The notes beneath the pieces were generated by a model that saw nothing but the letters and a program-made list of their open reading frames with translations, was not told the origin of the DNA and did no database searches. Below, one piece after another: positions 1 through 23,838 of a stretch of DNA of 64,000 nt. Numbering within the stretch: position 1 is the stretch's first letter; each line of letters opens with the position of its first letter. Position numbers and translations under genes: made by a program. Source of the DNA: Xiphias gladius (taxonomy: Eukaryota; Chordata; Actinopteri; Istiophoriformes; Xiphiidae); assembly GCF_016859285.1 (NCBI RefSeq), contig NC_053420.1:9000001-9064000 (forward strand). The letters are read 5' to 3'.

Positions 1-1018
1 CTGCATTCAGATGATATAAGAGTGCAAACCAACCCCTTGAGAAATGACACATACAGTTTGATGAATATTCCATTCTGCTGCAAAGAAGTGATGAAGAAAG
101 GGTAATCTAAAGTTACTCATATGTGAAATAATAAGCCAACACTTGAATTAACTGTACTGTATGTCTGTTTAAATGCTTTACTTCAGAGAGGGGGATCTGA
201 TTTCACTTTGAAGTTTGCTTTGTAGCTGCATTATAAATTCATTTCATGCTGTTGACTGGAAAAGAAAATTGTATTTCTCCTGTTTTTTCTATTGAATCTA
301 TGTTGTTTTTTTCCTGTAAACTGTCTGTATGTTTTGTGAACATTATCACTGGCCTTCTTACGTGTTTCCATGTGATTTTATTGCAACTATGGTAGATGAT
401 TTTGAGGTAAAGGAAAGACATGAGGGAGTAGAGGTTTGCTGGAAGAATATACACTTAGCTGCCTCTTTATTAGGTACACCTGTAAAATATAATGCAAACC
501 AATGCAACTGCTCAGCCATAAATTCTACCCTTACAAAAATAATAATGTTAAGTTTTGATATACACTATCAGAAAGGAATCAATTTAACTGTATGTTTATT
601 ATTAAGGTTGTAGTTTGCAGTGGTCTTGTACTGGACTGCATCATGTTTAGGTGTACTACTCTTTTACTCAACTCATTTAAAAACAGGACGGGGGAAGAAT
701 ATTAGAAACACATTCCAATATCACCCACTACAACAACAAAAACAAACACAGTTGAATTAACTCTTCTTGGAACATTTTAACAAAAACTCAACACAACAAA
801 TGTCATAAGTTGTGGATATAACATATAAAATATTACATGTGAAACACAAAATGATTGATGTGAAGACATAATTGATTTTAATGTCTAAAAAATTAAATCA
901 CTGTTAAAAAATTTAATGTTTTCATATTTAAAATTTAAACTTAGAATGCAAAATTAGCTGCATATGAATTATTGATTTAAGACCACCAATCAAATTTCGT
1001 ACGTGCACAACTGTCAGG

Positions 1019-1160
1019 ATGGACGCGCTTGAGGAGCAGTTGTATAAGGTTATTGAAGTTGTCATTGCCATGAAAAATGGCTCATTTGTGGCCACTGATT
1101 CAACAGATTCTGAGACATGCCTTTGGAAACCCATTTGTAGCCAGTGCTACTACCTAGGAG
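1019..1160 (+). CDS. Candidate upstream coding exon of the igfn1 gene
   Basis: An ATG at 1019 sits in a strong Kozak context (A at -3, G at +4). The frame stays open past a plausible 5' splice site at 1160|1161 (GAG followed by GTCAGT). Splicing this donor to the acceptor before 2337 keeps frame with the igfn1 exon, forming a GTG codon at the junction, and would add 47 residues to give about 1416. Unspliced, the frame stops at 1184-1186. Against it: human IGFN1 starts about where the 2337 exon starts, and I see no known domain in the 47 residues. Frame agreement by chance is one in three. Confidence 0.25.
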
Positions 1161-1563
1161 GTCAGTTGCAAGTGTTGTCCTATTAAATATTTTTGAATGT
1201 GATTTAAGTTTTGTTATCTACAAACTTAACTCACACGGTTTAGAAACATCCTAATAAATTCCATGACTGTAATACTACATATAGTTTAAATCTAAATTTA
1301 CTATCATGATTGTGGTAATGGGGTATGATGCTTGTGCAGAAAAAGTAACAGAGTAACAGATGGTGATTTGGAGCTTGTGATTTCAACAGCTGTTTGACAA
1401 ACTTAGTGTTGTGTAGTGAGTCATCCTACAGTTCAAATGTTAGATGGGACAAAGGCTGAAGAAAAGTGTCACCCATGTCTCTTTTCCTGTCTCCACAACC
1501 CCAGGAAAGAACTGTTAATGGCTCCAAAGTCTGGGCTAAGACTTAATGTACTAATATATGCAT

Positions 1564-1720
1564 ATACAGTGGGGTCCAAAGTCTGACAACACTTTCCCAG
1601 AATGGTAAACCTTTTGTAAACTTCCTTGTAACTATAAATGGGAAAGGTGTGAATAAAATTTACTTAATTTATAATCGAAAAAACTGTGTTTCCCAAATCC
1701 ATCGGACTTTATAATAAAAT
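1564..1720. mobile_element. Tc1/mariner-like terminal fragment
   Basis: The string CAGTGGGGTCCAAAGTCTGA near 1567 resembles the terminal inverted repeat of a Tc1-like element common in fish genomes. No transposase frame is recognisable and I could not find the opposite terminus, so this is a remnant with uncertain borders. Confidence 0.35.
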
Positions 1721-2336
1721 AAATGACAAAATAAAATAACACCACATTAACTGGTTTTGACTGGTGTTTGCATGTATAAGACATGTCTTTAGACAAAAAT
1801 ACATATATAATTTAATCCAAAATACAGCCTTATCAGTACAGTTCACAAAATTAAAGGTCTTGTCATGATGTAGTGGCCGTGATGGTTGACAAAGAGAAAG
1901 GAGATATTGACCTCTTGTGAAATACTGTTGTAACTGCAACCAAAAGCAAAAGCACTGGGAGGATGTTTGTAATGCCGATCTTAAGTAACCGCAAATGCTT
2001 ATAATGGTGTTTATTTCACAAATCTTGGATATAATGGATACTGATGATAATATTGGTGTTTTGATCAATTAAATAAATTGAGACTTGATTACTGGGATGA
2101 TTTTTGAGACATCTGGCAAGAAAAACTCTGCAGTTCAACTTTTTCAGAAATTGTTAACCATATCCAATCCCACGGTTTTAACAGTGTGAATAATGTATAT
2201 AACCTCCTGAAACACACACAACATTTATACCATTTGTGTTTTCTGTTTCTTGTAGGATTCTTGCCTATGTTTATTTTCACCACCTCACACAGCTGAGTTT
2301 TACCTCTATTACAGTATTCATTTCTGGTCTTAACAG

Positions 2337-15631
<13,295 letters not shown>

Positions 15632-15959
15632 AGAAGACCTGCACCTGCTGGACAGAAGCCGAACCAAAAGATTGCTTACTGTGTTTTAAATCGCTTAGAA
15701 TACATCTAAAAACAACATAGCTTAATTTTAGGTTACTCCATTTCCCACCAGTGTGATGCACCACTATTTAAACACTTTACAAGTTTAGAAAGCTCCAGTA
15801 AAATATGAATTGTATCTATGTTATATACTATACTATTACATTTTGCAGGTATTTCGTCATTCTGCCTGTTTACTAAAGATGTGGTCATAAAAAATCCAGT
15901 TTAAAACATTAGTATTCTTTTGCATAGCCATTAATTAAAGTAACAGTTATTTAATACTT

Positions 15960-16475
15960 AAAAGGTACCCTGGGAGTTAATGACCACTGGTGGCGCTATT
16001 GAGTAAAGGGTCAGTTCATGAGTTGGTCCCTGTTTTCGTTTATATTTCATGCATGCCAATGAGTAAGAACATGAACACAAACAAGCAGTTGTAATACTGT
16101 GATGTTTATGAGCTAGATTACAACTTTTACCAGACTTTTATTATGAAGGGTGCAGATTAACACTTAACACACACCTGTGTCATTTTGCTAAGGTTTTAAT
16201 ATGCTTCTATGAGAGTAAATGGGAGATAATGTTCCCATAAATGGACATGTTCTGTGGTTAAAATTGAGGTTTACTGATTTAGTGGTACGCATTGATTCTG
16301 GACTTTTCCTGGAGCGTTATGCAAGTGAGATTCTGTGAATGCTTTGTTTCTATACAAATAGAGAGCAGCTGCCATTGATGGTGCTTCGCAATAAATTGCT
16401 AAAAGACGGTTCTGGAGTAAGTGTCTGAGTGAATTACGAGCCAGGTATGAGAAGTGGCACCAGAAGTGGGAAGTA
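15960..16475 (+). mobile_element. Possible solo LTR or LTR fragment
   Basis: The 3' part runs through an AATAAA at 16390-16395, a GT-rich stretch and then TGGCACCAGAAGTGGGAAG near 16455, which looks like a primer-binding-site region just past an LTR. An AT-rich CAAATAGAGAGC box about 30 bases upstream of the AATAAA fits an R/U5 arrangement. I find no coding part, no second LTR and no definite 5' boundary. It could instead be the igfn1 3' flank with a chance match. It is an inference from layout only. Confidence 0.3.
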
Positions 16476-16639
16476 AATATGTCAATTTTTAGTGCTCGAT
16501 ATAAGTACAGTTTTCAGGTGCTTTGATTAGGCTTGAGTGTTTGCATTTTGTGAGAGCTTTTTTACTCGTACTCCACTGCAGTTCAGAGGGAAATATCATA
16601 GTGTTTAGTCCACAACATTTATCTCGCAGCTCTTCCACA

Positions 16640-16995
16640 GTGCCAGTTAGAGCTGCAATATTCAGTTGATTAGGCAATTTACAGAAAATGAATCAGCAAC
16701 TATTTTCTTAACGGATTGTTTCAGGAATTTTTCAAGCAAAAATCCCAAATTTTCTGGTTCCAGCTTCTTAAAATGTGACAATTTGCCGTTTTCGACTGTA
16801 AATTAATTATATTAGGGTTTTGACTGTTAGCCAGACAAAATAAACAAATTGAAGAGATCACTGTGGCCTCTGAGAAACTGTGAATGCCATTCTCTCAATA
16901 TTTATATTGAGAGAATGGCTTTCACATATATATATATTAACGATTAATCTAGAAAATAATCTGCAAATTAATTGTTAATCAAAATAACCATTGAA
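16640..16995 (+). repeat. Interspersed palindromic repeat family A, copy 1
   Basis: The stretch starts with a GATTAGGCAATTTACAGAAAATG-like block and ends in ATTAACGATTAATC and TTAATTGTTAATC. The same order of blocks (GATTAATCGATTAG, ACAGAAAA-GAATC, a GGTTCCAGCTT-like block, ATT-rich end) recurs near 17.74, 45.72 and 47.61 kb. This fits a non-autonomous DNA transposon (MITE). A 34-base hairpin lies inside at 16886-16919. Confidence 0.6.
16886..16919. repeat. Perfect 16-bp-arm inverted repeat
   Basis: GCCATTCTCTCAATAT is followed after two bases by its exact reverse complement. It lies within a family A repeat copy, so it probably reflects that element's internal palindrome and need not be a functional RNA hairpin. 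Confidence 0.9.
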
Positions 16996-17033
16996 AGCAA
17001 TCTTAATGCAGATAGAATATATACAGTACTGTG

Positions 17034-17520
17034 CAAAACTTTCAGGCACTTTAACTGTTTAGATTCTTATCATCTCGCAAGCATCTGTTTGGTCCTGCGG
17101 CGTGACACAGCCCCAAATATACAGCCAGAGTCATAAAGAACTATCATCAGTGACAAAAAGAACGAGGAATCCTGCAACGGATGGTCTGGCCCCCACAGAG
17201 CCCTGATCTCAACATCCTAATGGAGTCGGTCTAGGATTACATGAAAAGACAACAGACACTGAGACAGCCTAAATCCACAGACGAACTGTGGCTAGGTCTC
17301 CAAGATGCCTGGAACAACCTACCTTGACAAACTGTACTCAAGTGTACCGAGTAGAACTGGAACCATTTTAAAGGCAAAAGGGGATCACACCATATATTGA
17401 TTTGATTTACGTTTTTTTTTCTGCTTACTGCACTTTGTCTGAAGTTAACTAATAAACAAAAACTATTCTTGGCATTAGTTTTTAAAGCATCCTCCCTTTA
17501 CTTGTAGTGCCTAAAAACAC
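17034..17520 (+). mobile_element. Internally deleted Tc1-like transposon
   Basis: The left terminus CAGTACTGTGCAAAACTTTC and a right-end GTGCCTAAAAAC block near 17505 are typical Tc1-like ends. Between them is the 3' end of a transposase frame: the string PQSPDLN, the motif before the last catalytic acidic residue of the DDE domain, is readable near 17190, followed by TGA/TAG interruptions. The N-terminal DNA-binding half is missing. The element is a dead remnant. Confidence 0.8.
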
Positions 17521-17734
17521 CAACAACACACTAGCACATATAATGGTTAAACTTGGCCACACCAGGGCCACCTTCAACATGAAAAGACTGTTACCACACT
17601 CTGAAAGGAATTATTCACTGAGTACTTTTAGCACATTTGATACCTACGTATATTTTGCTGCTAATACCTAATGCACTTTAACTTAAAGTTATGAATGCAG
17701 GACTTTTAGTTTTAATGGAGAATTTTTTTTTAGA

Positions 17735-18050
17735 CGTCGGTCAATCAATTGATAAATTGACTGACAGAAAATTAATCGGCAACTGTTTGGATAATCAATC
17801 ATTTAAGTCAGTTTTCGAGCAAAACCCCCCCTCAAATGTGATGGTTCTAGCTTACCCAGTATGAAGAGTTGAGGCTTTTATTAACATTACATCATGGTGA
17901 GCTGAATATCTTTGAGTTTTTTGGGTTTTTTTTTTTAATGTTGGTCGACCAAAAAGAGCTATCTGAAGGCTTTGGGCTCTTTCACTGTTTTACAGACTTA
18001 ACAACCAATCGGTTAATTGATAACGAAAACAATCGTCAGTTGCAGCCCTA
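17735..18050 (+). repeat. Interspersed palindromic repeat family A, copy 2
   Basis: It contains GTCAATCAATTGATAAATTG, ACTGACAGAAAATTAATCGG, GGTTCTAGCTT and an end with CAATCGGTTAATTGATAACG, in the same order as the other family A copies. It ends about 260 bases before the start codon of the next gene, so promoter sequence of that gene could overlap it. Confidence 0.6.
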
Positions 18051-18312
18051 ATTATTTGACACAGTGGTTATTCCTCTTCAGTAGTGGATCTGAAGACTTA
18101 GTCCACCGCCGCAGTTACATAATGTGCTGTCACGCCCCCCATCCAACCCAGCAGTTGCTTTGACTATTACGGGGGTCCAATGAATGACCAGGACAGAGGG
18201 TCCAGCAATATGGACAACGTGATACCTTAGCTAATCCAAAGACACACTTTTAATGGCTCCATTTCACTGAAGACGCAGCTCTTCAGGTCCGTCCTGCCCC
18301 TCTGTTGCTGCC

Positions 18313-20656
18313 ATGGCCAGGCGCAGGTCAAAGAAACCGCGACGAGAAGACGCTTCCATTCTGCTGGAGTCATCGGTGCCCCAGTCCAGGAGCCGGATGC
18401 CCCAGTCCAGGAGCCGGATGCCCCAGTCCAGGAGCCGGATGAGCGCCTACGTTTCTCCAGCTCTGTTGGTCGTTATCCTCTTGACACTCGGGGCCTCTAT
18501 GATGTGGTGGTTTTGTGTGCAACAGCAGCACGGCCTCGACCAACTATCGGAGTCTTTGGCAACAATGCAGAAGAAAGTCACAAACCTCCAGCAGGTGATG
18601 GAGACGACGGACGCGCAGGTAAGCTGGCTAATTTTGTCAACCGTGTTTCCTGCTGAGCTGGTCACTGATAATTGTCAGATACTCGAAGTGTCTTCCTTTG
18701 TGTTGTGTCACCTTGCAACAACTTGAAATTAAACGAAAAACTACTTTCCTTGAACACGAGTTCGTCGTTGTTTACAAATCATGTGTGGAGGGAAGAAAAA
18801 AAAAAAACTCCCGCGAGTACGGACGTTATGTGATTTGCTTTCAAAATAAGAGTACTACCTTTGTAATTTCTTATGAATAAATACGGACGACCCGAATTTT
18901 TTTTTTTTTTTTTTAAAGCGAGAGGTGCCTGAGAAAATACTCCTTTCCGTCACCTGCAGTTTGTGCCCTTTATCACAAAAAATGAGTGCAAATGTGGGTC
19001 AGTATTTATTTTGAAAATTTAAGGCTGTATGACATTTTAAAGTAGCTAGCTTCATACTGCTAGCAACACCTGTTGTTATTTTTAGCATGTTCTTGCTGTG
19101 AGCAACTACATGGTCACGTTTCAGTGACATTCACAGCCCGAGCGGGTTATTGTGAAATTTTAATAATGCCAGATATCTTGGTATAATATCATGTTATAGT
19201 AATTTTTTTAGAAAATCAATTTAGAAACTGTTCATGGAAAAACTTACCAGACTTGGAAGTCTGCAATCGGCTAATGCAGCAATTTAAATACCTAACAAGT
19301 CAAGGTACTTAATAACATATAGCCAAAAAAATCATATAAAAGTCCAACATCGCCCAGGAGGAGTCCCGCTCAGTGATTTTTAACGTTTCCAACAATGGCC
19401 TAATACACCCGGATATAATAAAAGACCACTATCATATAGACAACTTACAATATAAATTGTACAAAAAAAAAAAATCTCTGACAGTTGATAAGTTTATATC
19501 ATCTCATGGTATATATTTTCATGTGACCCACCCTAATCGCCACAGCAATATGAGAGCTCAGACTGACATGAATCGATGAAAAGGCCAGATTCCAAATGTT
19601 TAAGTTGAGTCAAGCCCCATAGCTAAATTATGTAAATCACTTTCTAGATTGATACAGGTTTGGGTGTGGAGGAGAGGATCTTCACCCTGGAGGAGGCTCA
19701 GAAACAGGCTCAGCAGAAAGCCGAGTTTGTCCTGGCCACATCAGAGAAGTTGAAGAACACTGACCTCTACTCATATCTTTGGGCTCTCCGCGAAGAGATG
19801 GAAATTCGGTGGGCCGAGATCAAGCAGGTCTCCCTGTCCATCGAAACTCTCCAGGCCATGTTCAAGAACCAGAGTGAGGAGTTTGAGGCCATGAAGGAGA
19901 GGGTAGTCACCACTTTGAGTTCCAGCTCAGCGCTGGCTGAAAATGTGGCTGGGTTGACCAGTGCTGTGGCCAGTGCATGCTCCAGAGTTGGTGAGCAGGT
20001 TGCATCAGTGGAGGCTCTTAATGCACCGTTAATGGGACAATCCTCTGAGCTGAATGAGCTGAAAGAGTTTCTCTATCTTCATAATGTTGCACTTTATACA
20101 AACAACCAGGAGATGACTGCAATAAAGTGAGCCCAGTTTGATTTTACAGAGTTTATCTGCATGCCTGAACAATGTTTTAATTTGCTGACTTGCCAAATTC
20201 CTGTCTTGTGTGTGTTTCAGGGAGCTTGTGGAGACTAAGCAGGCCATGCGTGCCCGGACATTAGAAGAGATGCTCAGTTCAGTGCAGACGACTCTGGATG
20301 AGCAGTTTTTCACTTCACAGAACCTCCACAGCAGCATCATGGCTCAGCTGCAGAGTTTTCACTCCCAGGTATACCTCCACAAGTTTAACTTTGACTGATC
20401 TTTCAAAAAAAAAACAACAAATATTATTACTTAGTTACAGTGTTTCACATGTATTTCAAATTTGCAAGTGCCAGACATTATTGAGATAGATAATCAATTA
20501 CATATCTGTCTATCTCAGTTGGTGAATGGTCCTTCTTGGTCAATGAAACTTAAGTCAAATCAGGAGGACCGAGCTGTAGGAGAGTTAATCTCCAACACAG
20601 CACAGAATGCCACTGAGGTGCAGGAGAAGCTAGAAGATGTTGAGAAAGAGGCTTAG
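18313..20656 (+). CDS. Single-pass membrane coiled-coil protein, unrecognised family
   Basis: The ATG at 18313 lies in an ideal Kozak context (GCTGCCATGG). Exons: 18313-18618, 19648-20126, 20221-20368 and 20519-20656, all GT-AG and frame-consistent, giving 356 residues to the first TAG. Residues ~1-45 are basic (MARRRSKKPRR) with three PQSRSRM repeats. Residues ~47-68 form one hydrophobic membrane segment (LLVVILLTLGASMMWWFCV). The rest is Glu/Gln/Leu-rich, strongly heptad-like coiled coil with no enzyme motif. A short basic cytosolic tail, one membrane segment and a long lumenal or extracellular coiled coil predict a type II membrane protein. This layout resembles IKBIP and CLIMP-63-type proteins, but I cannot claim homology. 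The frame remains open after the TAG (next entry). It lies between igfn1 and the phosphatase small-subunit gene on the same strand. Confidence 0.8.
18379..18441 (+). repeat. Three identical 21-bp coding repeats
   Basis: The 21-base unit starting CCCCAGTCCAGG occurs three times with no mismatch, encoding PQSRSRM three times just before the membrane segment. Perfect identity suggests recent expansion and possible length polymorphism. Confidence 0.95.
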
Positions 20657-21001
20657 CAACAGGGTGCCCGAGATGGAGCGGAAGAGGAAGTAAAGGAGGA
20701 GGAGGAGGAGGAAGCCTTGCAGGAAGCACAGCCACGGGAACAGGAAGTGGAGGGGGATGTTACAGAGGAGCAAGAAATGACACCAGAAGATCAAGAGGAA
20801 GAGGATGCTGGCGAGACAGCAGAAGAGGAGGTTGCAGAAGAGACTACTGAGGGTCCTATTTTGGACAAGTCTTTGGAAGAGGAGTTATACGAAGACGTTG
20901 TTGAAAGTTGGGATTCTTCAGAAGGAGAGTCAGCTGAAGTAAATAGAGATCCTCATGGACAAAAAAGAGATGGATATGGACAATATGCTCCAGTAGATTG
21001 A
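20657..21001 (+). CDS. In-frame acidic extension behind a TAG in the coiled-coil gene
   Basis: After the TAG at 20654-20656 the same frame stays open for 114 codons to a TGA at 20999-21001. The product is extremely acidic (runs of Glu, EEEEEEALQEAQPREQEVEG) and ends with a less biased tail containing ELYEDVVESWDSSEGESAE. The first codons after the stop are CAA CAG, so a single C-to-T change in a CAG codon would explain the TAG. Options: a nonsense allele or sequencing error in a 471-residue protein, stop-codon readthrough, or true 3' UTR. The long open frame and the non-repetitive tail argue that it was coding until recently. Confidence 0.55.
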   Translation, partial: QQGARDGAEEEVKEEEEEEALQEAQPREQEVEGDVTEEQEMTPEDQEEEDAGETAEEEVAEETTEGPILDKSLEEELYEDVVESWDSSEGESAEVNRDPHGQKRDGYGQYAPVD

Positions 21002-21381
21002 TCGGCTGTAAATTGCTGCAGTCCACCAGTATTGTCTATAATTCACATGACTGTGATTTTAAAGTCTTATATTGATGAAGAGGAACTGTTTTTACACACA
21101 AAAAATGATTTGTAACATTTGCTTTATTTTACATGGGTGGGGTTGACTGATTTATGTTTCAGAGCAGTTATACATCACTAAAAACATTTGATGATTTTAT
21201 TAGTACTTGTATTGTTTTATGCCCTTAGTTTAATGTGAATTTCTATAGTCTGATTCGAACTATATGCAACCTTCTATACATGCTTTTTAACATGCACTAT
21301 ATTCTCATTAAAAACGAGTGAAATTCTATACATTTAAGTTATGACAACAAGTATCATGGTTGCTGTTGTTAGTGCAATATA

Positions 21382-21415
21382 AATAAAAAAATATGGGAAG
21401 TATTGAAACAATAAA
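21382..21415 (+). promoter_or_regulatory. Two poly(A) signals for the coiled-coil gene
   Basis: AATAAA occurs at 21382-21387 and again at 21410-21415, about 400 bases after the TGA at 21001. They are the first good candidates downstream and would give a compact 3' UTR. Confidence 0.5.
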
Positions 21416-23838
21416 ACGTAAATATAAAGGGTTCCTTGGGTGTGACTTGAAAATTGCTCATCAGAGATGTATGTGTCTTTTAGAGCAACAGGTTACTGAA
21501 AGGAAAGTAGTGATGTAAATGACAATTTATGTATTTTCAACATTACATTTCAAAAAACTGGCTGTAAGAGTCTGTGGTAGAATTGGCCATGGCATTTAGA
21601 TCATGTAAAAAAAAAACAGATTTTAATCAATGAAATTATGTATGAATTGAGATTAAACTGATTACTTTGAGCTATTTACAAATGACAAGAAGAACAGACT
21701 ATAGTATGAAATGGCAGTTGTGAGAGGAAATGAGACTGCGCTTAAAGCTTGCAGTAACTGAGCAGAAGTACATGTGTAGTGCCTCTCACTCTATAGTTAT
21801 TTATGGTAAAACTGTACAACCTGCACATGTGATTACATATGATTCCACTGCTACATACTCTTCCCCTGTCCTGAAGTTCTTTTGTGAAAAGGTTAGAGTA
21901 CTATTTTCTGCCAGCAGGTGGTACCAGTTTACTACCATAATGATGAAGAATAAGCAACATACCTGATAAAGAGAGAAAGAGATCTGTGTCTGTTTCATGA
22001 TTTTTGTCATCATAGTAAAATAACAAAAAAGGGGGACACTAGTCACAAGTAGGTACAACTAGACGTATAGCCTAGCGTTGTCATGTTGAGTGGACGACAG
22101 TCACCCCTCTGTGACATCCCGTCAAAACTGACACTGTTTTAAAAGGAATTATGAGTACATGTCTTTTACTTTTCATGAAATGACTGACTCTTGGGTGGCC
22201 AGCTTGCATTTAAAAGACAGTGTGGTGCATGAATAAAGTTAAAACAATTTAGTCTGGTAACTAACTTAATTTGAGGGTTGGGGTAATTACGGTACATTAA
22301 ATGCTCAGGACAAAAACCAAAGCATGATGTGCCCACTGGAAACTGGCGGTCATGCCAGATAGAAATTACGGTTGAAACTCAGGGAAAATTGGGGGAGTTG
22401 ACAGGTGTGGTTAGTTTATAAAAACTACAGTATTCAAGGGTCTTTCGGCATAGTAGCAACATGTTTATGTCAAAACATGACCAAAAAAAAAACCTAGGAC
22501 ATATATCTGTCAAACAGGAACTGTAAAAAATCTCTCTATGCAAAGATAAACATCACTGAAAAATTACGTACACAGCATGTATCACTGTAGGGATAGAAAG
22601 TGATGCAATTATTGATCCTATTTAAAAGGATAAATTAGGCTACAGCTGATCAGATGCAATACATGTGAGACTTGGTCTGACGGCAGCACTGATTCAGCCT
22701 GGAAATCAGTACAGACAAACTGAAAAGAGAGAAATAAAATGATGCACCTGAGACCACTGACACTTGTGAAGCTTCCCACATTCAGATTCTCCAGGATCTG
22801 TTTTACCCTTATCAGATATTTAGCGTCAAAACTTTCCAGTCTCAGCATTTATTACGAAATATATTTGTAACTTTCCATAAGCAACATGAGTAAAGCACAG
22901 AAAATGCACTCTTCTCATTAGATTCCCTTTTTATGTGAATAAATTGCAAACAAATGGCCTGTTCCAACTCGCAGTTGTGTCATGGAACATACTCAGAAAG
23001 GTATGTAAGCTCAGCGTAACTATCAACACACGCAGCCCCCCGCTTGATTAAGCTCAACAGATCTAAAACCAAAGATCTTATCCGAAGAGTTAGCTACAGT
23101 ACATTTGTGCGCCTGACCAACCTGTTGTTTTTTATACACTCTTATCTCACCCTAACATAAACCCATGTGTGCCTGTTCATCTACTGTAGGTATTTTTAAT
23201 TTTACCTCTACTTTCAGTTGCACTTGCTGCCACTTGTTTTAATTGAGGAGTTTGCCATTTCTTACAGCCTCGGCTCCCCTTTGTTAAAAAAAAAAAAAGA
23301 CTACACAATACAAACAACACTCCTTTGTGCATTAGAATAATGCAGTGTACTTCCCTGTGCATTACATACAGAAAATTAAATATGCAGATAGGAGCTACCC
23401 TGAAAACTACATTAGTATGATTAATGATGCTTTACATTTTCCATTTTCGCCAATATAACCAAATCCCTCGAGAGCCCTTGTGAACAATACTGTTGTCAAA
23501 TCCTTGTGTCAACACGCACACACACACACACGCACACACACACACACACGCCGTACAGCCCGCCTACTCCCCAGTCTCACCACTTCCTCCACAGCTCTCA
23601 CACTTATGCTGTTCTTTCACTCTCATCAGATATGAAATGTCTCACCATCACATGAAGATCACACTTGAGCTTCTCATGTTAACTAAGGAAACAGCCAAAT
23701 CTTAATTTTATATCAGTGGATGGTAATCAACATCTTATTAAGAGGGTTTTTTTTTTTTTAATTTAAAAAGTATTTAACTTTTCAGAAGTTCAGTAGTTCG
23801 GACCCCATTCATACAGTGGCTGTAGCAGCTGAGGAGCG
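21416..23838. other. Intergenic stretch before the phosphatase small-subunit gene
   Basis: I see no gene here, and in particular nothing encoding ankyrin repeats or the central part of a myosin phosphatase target subunit. A CA microsatellite lies at 23513-23550. The last few hundred bases should hold the promoter of the gene starting at 23839, but I could not identify a consensus CArG box. Confidence 0.5.
23513..23550. repeat. CA microsatellite
   Basis: An imperfect CA run with CGCA interruptions, about 290 bases upstream of the start codon at 23839. Confidence 0.9.

Larger units (their letters stand above)
1..2336. other. AT-rich region upstream of igfn1
   Basis: No gene is established here. 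The stretch is strongly AT-rich. It contains a Tc1-like terminal fragment near 1564 and one short open frame at 1019 that could be a first coding exon; both have their own entries. I could not pick out a TATA box, CpG cluster or other promoter signal with confidence. Confidence 0.5.
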
